Source: Nonomuraea sp. SBT364 | GTDB lineage: Bacteria > Actinomycetota > Actinomycetes > Streptosporangiales > Streptosporangiaceae | DNA: 64,000 nucleotides | Reading direction: 5' to 3' | Assembly: GCF_001083785.1 (NCBI RefSeq) | Contig: NZ_LAVL01000003.1 | Span: 119,409-183,408 of the forward strand | Part shown: piece after piece, positions 58,133 to 64,000 of the stretch | How the letters are laid out: every line of letters begins with the position of its first letter | Numbering within the stretch: the first letter of the stretch is position 1 | The notes under the pieces: model-generated | Databases searched by the model: none | Seen by the model: only the letters and a program-made list of their open reading frames with translations | Told to the model about the DNA's origin: nothing | Position numbers and translations under genes: made by a program

Positions 58133-59341
58133 TTCACGCGTGCCCCGTCGGGGATCCGGCAGGACCTCAGCTTCCTGGTCGACACCCGCAGGCGGCGTGA
58201 CCATCGCAGGCTGATCCCGTTCATCGTGGTTGCGCTGGTGGCCGTGCTGACGGCCGACGTGCTGCTGCTGGCGGAGGTCAGGCGGCCGCAGGCGCCGCCC
58301 GTCGCGGATCCGGTACGGCCCCGCCCGGAGCCCCGGCAGAGCCTGATGGCCAAGACGAAGACGGTCGAGCCGGTCAAACCGCTCGGCACGCTGCACAAGC
58401 CGCACCTGTTCGTGGTGACCCGCAAGCCGTTCACGAGCAAGCAGTTAGCCAAGATCGCCAAGGTGCCGGGCGTGCGGGCGATGGAGCTGGCCGACGCCGC
58501 CAGCGTCACCCTCGACGGCAAGCGGGTGCAGACGCTCGCGGTGTCGCCGTCCACGTTCCGGGCCTACACCCCGAAGGTGACGGCGTCCTCCGATCCGCTG
58601 TGGGCCAACGTGGCCGCCGGTGACGTGGCCGTCTCGTTCGTGCTGGGCAACGACGGCGGGCTGTCCCTGCACAGCAAGGTGAGCGGGCCCAGGGGGCCGC
58701 TGCGGATCGGCGCCTACGCCACCACCGGGCTCGGCGCGGTGGACGCGGTGGTGTCCAGGGAGACCGGGCGGGCGCTCGGCCTGCCGCGCGACAACGCGCT
58801 CATCATCAGCGCGCCCAAGGCCGACTCGGCCGACCTGCAGCGCCGGGTGATGAAGCTGCTGCCCAAGGGCACCCAGTCGGCCATGGTCAACCCGGTGCTG
58901 CCCCCGCCCCAGACTCGCGAGCGCAACTGGCCGACCGGCTCGTTCATGACCGGTGAGCAGCTCACGGCGGCGCTCACGGCGGCGGCGTCCAAGCTCGGCC
59001 GGCCGTACGTGTGGGGGGCCGAGGGGCCGAGCACGTTCGACTGCTCGGGGCTGGTCCAGTGGGCCTACGGCCGGGCCGGGGTGCGGATGCCGCGCGTGAC
59101 GCACCAGCAGTGGCTGGCCGGCCCGCAGGTGCCGCTCTCCCAGGCGCAGCCGGGTGACCTGCTGTTCTGGCGCAACGACCCGACCAACCCGGCCTACATC
59201 TCGCACGTGGCCATCTACTGGGGCAAGGGCAAGATGCTGCACGCCCCGCGCACCGGTGACGTGGTCAAGATCGCGCCGATCAGCACCCGCAACCTGGCCG
59301 GCGTGGTCAGGGTGAGCCCGCAGGCCGCCGGGCGGGTCTGA
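58130..59341 (+). CDS. NlpC/P60 (C40) cell-wall hydrolase, membrane anchored
   Basis: 403 residues: short cytoplasmic N-terminus, membrane helix (LIPFIVVALVAVLTADVLLL, about 28-48), a linker/N-domain, and C-terminal NlpC/P60 domain (about 290-400) with catalytic Cys in TFDCSGLVQWAYG, His in ISHVAIYWG and third residue near MLHAPRTGD. Cleaves peptidoglycan stem peptides. GTG 58130 is in a strong hairpin without a ribosome site, and a TTA codon is at 58445-58447, so expression may be tightly limited. Confidence 0.88.
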   Translation: MFTRAPSGIRQDLSFLVDTRRRRDHRRLIPFIVVALVAVLTADVLLLAEVRRPQAPPVADPVRPRPEPRQSLMAKTKTVEPVKPLGTLHKPHLFVVTRKPFTSKQLAKIAKVPGVRAMELADAASVTLDGKRVQTLAVSPSTFRAYTPKVTASSDPLWANVAAGDVAVSFVLGNDGGLSLHSKVSGPRGPLRIGAYATTGLGAVDAVVSRETGRALGLPRDNALIISAPKADSADLQRRVMKLLPKGTQSAMVNPVLPPPQTRERNWPTGSFMTGEQLTAALTAAASKLGRPYVWGAEGPSTFDCSGLVQWAYGRAGVRMPRVTHQQWLAGPQVPLSQAQPGDLLFWRNDPTNPAYISHVAIYWGKGKMLHAPRTGDVVKIAPISTRNLAGVVRVSPQAAGRV

Positions 59342-59396
59342 GCGCGTACTCACGCAAGGCGTCGCTCCTCAGGCGCGTGCATTTCCGAAGCAACTG

Positions 59397-59412
59397 TGTA
59401 ATGTTGATTACA
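59397..59412. promoter_or_regulatory. Palindrome over the start of the RHH-like gene
   Basis: TGTAAT (59397-59402), GTTG, ATTACA (59407-59412): perfect six-base arms that end on the A of ATG 59412. TAATGT within it may be the -10 for a leaderless transcript, so a protein bound here would block both. Confidence 0.6.
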
Positions 59413-59933
59413 TGGCAAGCGATGATGTGACGGCGCAGGTACGCGGCTGGTTCACCGGGCGGCTCCCCGAGGGCTGGTTCACCGGTGCGCCCGAGGTCGT
59501 CAGGGACCGCGAGGAGATCGCGGTGCTCGGCACGCTGCCCGATCCGCCGGCCGGCGTGGACGAGTCCGAACGGGCCGCGCTCGTCGAGGGGATGATCGGG
59601 CGCTTCCGTGAGGAGACGCGGGAGCGGCGGATCGAGATCGCCAAGGAGGCCGAGCGCAGGTTCCGGCAGAAGGTCTCGTGGGGCGTCGTGTGCGGCGGCG
59701 AGACTGTGATGTTCACCACACTCTCTGTGCCCGTTATGACCAGATTGCGGCAATCTGAGCGGCAAGTTCTCGACACGCTCGTGGCCGCCGGGGTGGCCCG
59801 CAGTCGCAGTGACGCCCTCGCCTGGTGCGTCCGCCTCGTGGGCAGGAACACCGACACCTGGCTGGCCGAGTTGCGCGACGCGCTGCAGCACGTCGACCGC
59901 GTCCGCTCCGCCGGCCCCGATCCGCATTCCTGA
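59412..59933 (+). CDS. Predicted regulator with C-terminal ribbon-helix-helix domain
   Basis: 173 residues. N-terminal ~110 residues are charged and helical (RDREEIAVLGTLPD; EETRERRIEIAKEAERRF). The last 60 (TTLSVPVMTRLRQSERQVLD..., VAAGVARSRSDALAWCVRLV) show a beta strand then two helices with SRSDA, as in Arc/CopG ribbon-helix-helix proteins. No exact family recognised. ATG 59412 lies on a palindrome, suggesting it represses itself. Standing alone between NlpC and pckA. Confidence 0.7.
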   Translation: MASDDVTAQVRGWFTGRLPEGWFTGAPEVVRDREEIAVLGTLPDPPAGVDESERAALVEGMIGRFREETRERRIEIAKEAERRFRQKVSWGVVCGGETVMFTTLSVPVMTRLRQSERQVLDTLVAAGVARSRSDALAWCVRLVGRNTDTWLAELRDALQHVDRVRSAGPDPHS

Positions 59934-59960
59934 GACACGCAGCGAAAACCGTCCCGGTAT

Positions 59961-60013
59961 TGGACTAAACCATTTCCGGAATTGGTTTAGACCATCGGCA
60001 TTGGACTGAACCA
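59961..60013 (+). promoter_or_regulatory. Three phased operator-like repeats upstream of pckA
   Basis: Three copies of ATTGGWYTRRACCA: core TGGACTAAACCA (59961-59972), TGGTTTAGACCA (59983-59994) and TGGACTGAACCA (60002-60013). Start-to-start distances are 22 and 19 bases, about two helical turns, so one face of the DNA. The second differs by one base from the GntR/DasR-type TGGTCTAGACCA. Possible -10 TAGGCT lies at 60053-60058, with pckA at 60181. Confidence 0.65.
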
Positions 60014-60180
60014 GTGCTCGCACGAGTTTCTTTTAAAGCGTGCGCCGATGGGTAGGCTCCCCCAATCGTCGAGGCCGCTGCCTGCGGTGACACCCGTCGC
60101 AGAGGTCTATGCCAATTGGCTTTCGGGTGCCGTCGTCGTTAATGATGAGCGGGCCCTGAGAGAGTGGAGGAGCCGCAGTC

Positions 60181-61974
60181 GTGTCCGTTTCCGTGGAAGT
60201 CCACGCGCCGACCAGCAATCGCGAATTGGCCGCGTGGGTGAAAGAGATAGCGACCCTTACCGAGCCGGACCGGATCGAGTGGTGCGACGGCTCCGAGGAG
60301 GAGTGGACGCGCCTGACGAACCTCCTCGTGGAGCAGGGCACGTTCACCCGGCTGGCCAAGCGGCCCAACAGCTTCTACGCCAAGTCCGACCCGAGCGACG
60401 TGGCCCGGGTCGAGGACCGCACGTTCATCTGCTCCGAGCGCGAGCAGGACGCCGGGCCGACCAACAACTGGATCGCGCCCGCCGAGATGCGCCGGACCTT
60501 CGGTCAGCTGTTCAAGGGCTGCATGCGCGGACGCACCATGTACGTGGTGCCGTTCTGCATGGGCCCGCTGGGCGGCGAGATCTCGCAGCTCGGCGTCGAG
60601 ATCACCGACTCGCCGTACGTCGCGGTGTCGATGCGGATCATGACCAGGATGGGCGAGCGGGCGCTGCGCCTGATCGAGGAGCGCGGCGACTTCGTCAAGG
60701 CCGTGCACAGCGTGGGCGCGCCCCTGGAGCCCGGCCAGGACGACGTGCCGTGGCCGTGCAGCTCCACCAAGTACATCAGCCACTTCCCGGAGACCCGCGA
60801 GATCTGGTCCTACGGCTCCGGCTACGGCGGCAACGCGCTGCTCGGCAAGAAGTGCTACGCGCTGCGCATCGCCAGCGCCATGGCCCGCGACGAGGGCTGG
60901 CTGGCCGAGCACATGCTCATCCTCAAGCTCACGCCGCCCACCGGCGAGACCCGCTACATCGCGGCCGCCTTCCCGAGCGCCTGCGGCAAGACGAACCTGG
61001 CGATGCTCCAGCCGACCATCCCGGGCTGGAAGGTGGAGACCGTCGGCGACGACATCGCCTGGATGCGCTTCGGCGACGACGGCCGCCTGTACGCCATCAA
61101 CCCGGAGGCCGGCTTCTTCGGCGTCGCGCCCGGCACCGGCCAGGTCACCAACGCCAACGCGATCAAGACGCTCTGGGGCAACAGCATCTTCACCAACGTC
61201 GCGCTCACCGACGACGGCGACGTGTGGTGGGAGGGCCTCACCGAGGAGGCGCCGGCGCACCTCACCGACTGGAAGGGCCGCTCCTGGACCCCTGACAGCG
61301 GCGAGCCGGCGGCGCACCCGAACGCCCGCTTCACCACGCCGGCCTCGCAGTGCCCGACCATCGCCCCCGAATGGCAGGACCCCAAGGGCGTGCCCATCTC
61401 GGCGATCCTGTTCGGCGGCCGCCGCGCCACCGCGGTGCCGCTCGTGACCGAGTCGCTGAGCTGGGAGCACGGCGTCTTCCTCGGAGCCAACGTCGCCTCC
61501 GAGAAGACCGCCGCCGCCGAGGGCAAGGTCGGCGAGTTGCGCCACGACCCGTTCGCCATGCTGCCGTTCTGCGGCTACAACATGGGCGACTACTTCGGCC
61601 ACTGGATCAGGATCGGCCGCCGCAAGGGCGCCAAACTGCCGCGCATCTACTACGTCAACTGGTTCCGCAAGGACGCGGACGGGAAGTTCATCTGGCCCGG
61701 CTTCGGCGAGAACAGCCGCGTCCTGAAGTGGATCGTGGAGCGCCTCAACGGCGAGGCGAAGGCCGTGCCCACGCCGATCGGCCTGCTCCCCGAGTCGCTC
61801 GACACCGAGGGCCTGGACCTGGCGGACGAGGACCTGCGCACGCTGCTGAGCGTCGACCGCGAGGTCTGGCGGGAGGAAGCGGCGCTGATCCCCGCCCATT
61901 TCGACACCTTCGGCACGCATCTGCCCAAGGAGCTCTGGGAGGAGTACAACGCCCTGCTCGACCGGCTCGGGTGA
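60181..61974 (+). CDS. pckA: Phosphoenolpyruvate carboxykinase (GTP)
   Basis: 597 residues, full-length GTP-type enzyme. Turns oxaloacetate and GTP into PEP and CO2, the first step of gluconeogenesis. P-loop [14 protein letters not shown] with the active-site Cys, [69 protein letters not shown] 60181 has GGAGGAG about ten bases upstream. Upstream operator triplet suggests control by carbon source. Confidence 0.97.
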   Translation: MSVSVEVHAPTSNRELAAWVKEIATLTEPDRIEWCDGSEEEWTRLTNLLVEQGTFTRLAKRPNSFYAKSDPSDVARVEDRTFICSEREQDAGPTNNWIAPAEMRRTFGQLFKGCMRGRTMYVVPFCMGPLGGEISQLGVEITDSPYVAVSMRIMTRMGERALRLIEERGDFVKAVHSVGAPLEPGQDDVPWPCSSTKYISHFPETREIWSYGSGYGGNALLGKKCYALRIASAMARDEGWLAEHMLILKLTPPTGETRYIAAAFPSACGKTNLAMLQPTIPGWKVETVGDDIAWMRFGDDGRLYAINPEAGFFGVAPGTGQVTNANAIKTLWGNSIFTNVALTDDGDVWWEGLTEEAPAHLTDWKGRSWTPDSGEPAAHPNARFTTPASQCPTIAPEWQDPKGVPISAILFGGRRATAVPLVTESLSWEHGVFLGANVASEKTAAAEGKVGELRHDPFAMLPFCGYNMGDYFGHWIRIGRRKGAKLPRIYYVNWFRKDADGKFIWPGFGENSRVLKWIVERLNGEAKAVPTPIGLLPESLDTEGLDLADEDLRTLLSVDREVWREEAALIPAHFDTFGTHLPKELWEEYNALLDRLG

Positions 61975-62031
61975 CCTTGCGCCGTGCGGTGCGGCCGTTC
62001 TAGCTTGGCCGTACCGCACGGGGGGTGCCAG

Positions 62032-63012
62032 ATGGACGACTTACTGATCGTCGCCGTCATCGCCGCGACGGTGCTCGTCATCGCCGCCGAGCCGATCGCC
62101 GACCGCGCGCGCCGCCGCGTCACCGAGACGCGGCCCAGCGGCGCCGCGCACCAGTTGTCGCACCAGTTGTCGCACCAGTTGTCGCACTACGAGCTGGCCT
62201 ATCTGGCCGGCGGGCCCAGGCGGGCCATCAACACGGCGCTGACCGTCCTCGCGACGGCCGGCGCCGTCCGCGTCTCACGGGCCGGCGTCAGCCTCGTGTA
62301 CGGCGCCGCGCCGTCGCCGGTGCCCCTCGAACAGGCGGTGATCGACTTCCTGGCGGGCAGGGCCGGCGGCTGCCCGGCCGCCGAGCTGCGGCGGGGGGTC
62401 GCCGGGCACCGGGCGGTGACCGGGCTGGCCGACGACCTCGTCCGCCGGGGGCTGCTCGTCCCCGAGGGCGCGCTCGACCCCGCGCGCAGGCGGGTGCGCT
62501 GGCTGGTGGCCGCCCTTCTGGTCGCGATGGGCATCGACGCGACCGCCATCGCGCTGGCCGTCGGCGGCCTGATGGAGGATCTGGGACATCTGCCCGTACT
62601 CCTGCTCGCGAGCGCGTTCGCCCTGATCTTCGGGGTGGGCGCGATCGTGCGTCAGCGCCGCCGGCTGCGCGGCGTCCTGACCCGTGAGGGACGGCTGGTG
62701 CTGACGTCGGCCCGCTCGTGGCACCCGCGCACCACACGCGATCACAGCACCCTCGCCCCCGCCGGCGGCCTGCCCGTCGCCCTGTACGGCCTGGCCGAGA
62801 CCGGCGACCCGCTGATCACCGACGAGCTGTCCAGGGGCGACCCGAGCGGCGACGTCACCGGGTCCTGCGGAAGCCACGCCGACGGGTCGTCGAGCTTCGG
62901 CGACAGCCCGGGCGGCTTCGGCGGCGGCGACTTCGGCGGCGGCGGTGACAGCGGTGGCGGTGGCGGCGGCTGCGGAGGAGGCGGTGGCGGCTGCGGGGGC
63001 GGTGGAGGCTAG
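62032..63012 (+). CDS. TIGR04222-type membrane protein, copy 1
   Basis: 326 residues: N-terminal helix (LLIVAVIAATVLVIAAE), the family motif YELAYLAGGPRRAINTALTVLA, two central membrane helices (about 160-215) and a Gly/Cys-rich tail (GGGGGGCGGGGGGCGGG). Function unknown; family common in Gram-positive and actinobacterial genomes. A TTA Leu codon is the fourth codon (62041-62043). A 12-base triple repeat encodes HQLS three times near residue 40. ATG 62032 has GGGGGTG ahead. Confidence 0.87.
   Translation: MDDLLIVAVIAATVLVIAAEPIADRARRRVTETRPSGAAHQLSHQLSHQLSHYELAYLAGGPRRAINTALTVLATAGAVRVSRAGVSLVYGAAPSPVPLEQAVIDFLAGRAGGCPAAELRRGVAGHRAVTGLADDLVRRGLLVPEGALDPARRRVRWLVAALLVAMGIDATAIALAVGGLMEDLGHLPVLLLASAFALIFGVGAIVRQRRRLRGVLTREGRLVLTSARSWHPRTTRDHSTLAPAGGLPVALYGLAETGDPLITDELSRGDPSGDVTGSCGSHADGSSSFGDSPGGFGGGDFGGGGDSGGGGGGCGGGGGGCGGGGG
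62149..62184 (+). repeat. 12-base tandem repeat, three copies, inside the TIGR04222 gene
   Basis: CACCAGTTGTCG in three perfect consecutive copies (62149-62160, 62161-62172, 62173-62184), reading HQLS HQLS HQLS. In-frame length change by slippage would add or drop four residues in the stretch before YELAYLAGG. Confidence 0.9.
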
Positions 63013-63086
63013 GTGTTTGACACCTTTACGGCGCAGCCGTTCCGCCGGGGCCGATCGTCTACTGGATACGAGTAGAGGAGGTCGTC

Positions 63087-63992
63087 TTGGATAGTTTCGC
63101 CGGGTTGGTCCTCACCGCGATCGTCTGCGCGGCTCTCGTCGCGCCCATCGTCCGAACCGCCTCCGCCCTCGCCGAACTGGACCGCAACCTGCGTGCCGGA
63201 GGCGGCCCCACCGCGCGTGACCTCGGCCCCTACGAGCTTGCCTACCTGGCGGGCGGGCCGAGGCGGGTGGTCAACACCGCACTCGCCGTCCTGGCCCGCG
63301 CCGGGCGGCTGCGCGTCTCGCGCGGCGGCATGCTGCATGCCGTCGACGGCCGGTCCGGCTCCGCCGAGCCGGTCGAGCGGGCCGTGCTGGAGGCCGTAGG
63401 GGAACGGCCGGCGGGGATGTCGGCCACGGCGGTGCGTCACTCGGTCGGCAACGGGCCCGCGGTCGAGGCCGTCCAGGACCAGCTCGTCCGCCTCGGGATG
63501 CTCATCCCCGACGACTCCCAGGTCTCGATCCGTGGGCTGCTCACCCGGCTGAAGGCACTCTCGGTGGTGTCGCTGCTGGTCGGGCTGGTCGTCTTCTTCG
63601 CCGTGCCCGGGAGCGTGGTCCTGGGGGTCGGCGCGGCGGTGCTCGCCCTGACCGGCGCCGGCGGGCTGGTCGCGGCCCGGCGCCGCCGGCGCGCGCTCGG
63701 CCACCTCCTCACGGACGCCGGTCAGGAGCGGCTCCGGACGGCCCGGTCGGCGCATCCGGCAGGTGTCCTGTCGCCGGCGGTCGCGAGCGCCATCGCCGTG
63801 CCCGTCGCCCTGAACGGCCTCGGCGAGGCGGGCGACCCCGAGCTGGAAGCCCAGCTCTCCGAACGCGACCACGACGTCCCGTACGGGCACAGTTGCGCGG
63901 GAGGTTCCTGCGGCGGCTCGGCCGGGATCGGCGGCGGCGACTTCGGCGGGTCGGGCTCCGACGGCGGGGGCGGGGGGGGGTGGCTCTTATAA
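63087..63992 (+). CDS. TIGR04222-type membrane protein, copy 2 (3' end unreliable)
   Basis: About 300 residues, paralogue of the upstream gene (same YELAYLAGGPRRVVNTALAVLARAG motif, two helices at about 155-195, GIGGGDFGGSGS tail). TTG 63087 follows AGAGGAGG. The apparent stop comes after a poly-G run and a sequence like a Nextera adapter (see the last bases), so the true C-terminal Gly/Cys tail is probably missing and the gene is partial. The final TTA codon should not be trusted. Confidence 0.8.
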   Translation: MDSFAGLVLTAIVCAALVAPIVRTASALAELDRNLRAGGGPTARDLGPYELAYLAGGPRRVVNTALAVLARAGRLRVSRGGMLHAVDGRSGSAEPVERAVLEAVGERPAGMSATAVRHSVGNGPAVEAVQDQLVRLGMLIPDDSQVSIRGLLTRLKALSVVSLLVGLVVFFAVPGSVVLGVGAAVLALTGAGGLVAARRRRRALGHLLTDAGQERLRTARSAHPAGVLSPAVASAIAVPVALNGLGEAGDPELEAQLSERDHDVPYGHSCAGGSCGGSAGIGGGDFGGSGSDGGGGGGWLL

Positions 63993-64000
63993 ACATATCC
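63966..64000. other. Likely sequencing-adapter artefact at contig end
   Basis: After a G-run, bases 63980-64000 (GTGGCTCTTATAAACATATCC) match the Nextera mosaic-end read-through CTGTCTCTTATACACATCTCC at 17 of 21 positions. A G homopolymer followed by adapter is a usual sign of read-through in an assembly end, so this stretch is probably not genomic. Confidence 0.7.

Noticed and set aside
59961..60013. Short repeat array considered as CRISPR
   Set aside because: Only three 12-14 base units, one inverted, with 7-10 base gaps; fits operators, not a CRISPR array.

Overview
High-GC actinomycete chromosome, most likely an order Streptosporangiales member (Nonomuraea-like). This placement is inferred from about 70% GC, many GTG/TTG starts, GTGA/ATGA stop-start overlaps, mycothiol S-conjugate amidase next to a DUF4307 gene and greA, DUF501, F420/PPOX-type proteins and rare TTA leucine codons; no rRNA was seen to settle it. 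There is no prophage, transposon or CRISPR array. The last ~40 bases look like a sequencing-adapter artefact at a contig end.

Layout. 1-7736: a cell-surface polysaccharide locus on the minus strand (Wzz-type chain-length protein, O-antigen-ligase-like protein, kinase-like phosphotransferase, PAPS-dependent sulfotransferase, start of a possible flippase), beside a GH26-like lipoprotein, a TauE/SafE exporter and an APS kinase. Together they suggest a sulfated exopolysaccharide or glycan. 7803-17005: methyltransferase, then the conserved block mfd - SurA-like lipoprotein - mazG - eno - divIC/ftsB - DUF501 - ppx. 17180-20722: secreted four-repeat protein, a PadR/membrane-protein pair, family-5 uracil-DNA glycosylase. 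20771-25229: type II NADH dehydrogenase under a textbook Rex operator, an ACT-domain protein, a peptide-deformylase-like protein with an altered catalytic residue, an unusual UAA-anticodon tRNA, Bax-inhibitor-like membrane protein, small DUF4287 and PPOX genes. 25282-38401: thiolase, beta-propeller lipoprotein, SGNH hydrolase, cystathionine beta-synthase, imine-reductase-like enzyme, AfsR/SARP-type regulator, orphan histidine kinase, cystathionine gamma-synthase, small membrane proteins, DUF6292. 38398-42592: MoxR AAA+ / lipoprotein / VWA operon. 42754-50108: FIST-ROK pair, second PadR-membrane-lipoprotein operon, M1 peptidase, HPPD with divergent Lrp regulator. 50187-59341: bifunctional PBP, YyaL-like protein, small acetyltransferase operon, mca-DUF4307-greA, NlpC/P60 protein. 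59412-64000: ribbon-helix-helix-like regulator with its own palindrome, PEP carboxykinase behind three phased operator-like repeats, and two tandem TIGR04222-type membrane proteins.

Most noteworthy: the class-I tRNA with anticodon UAA immediately after a deformylase paralogue that itself holds a TTA codon; a set of at least five TTA-containing genes; several palindromic operators sitting on start codons or promoters; and unreported small membrane ORFs (41 and 57 aa) with good start sites or translational coupling.
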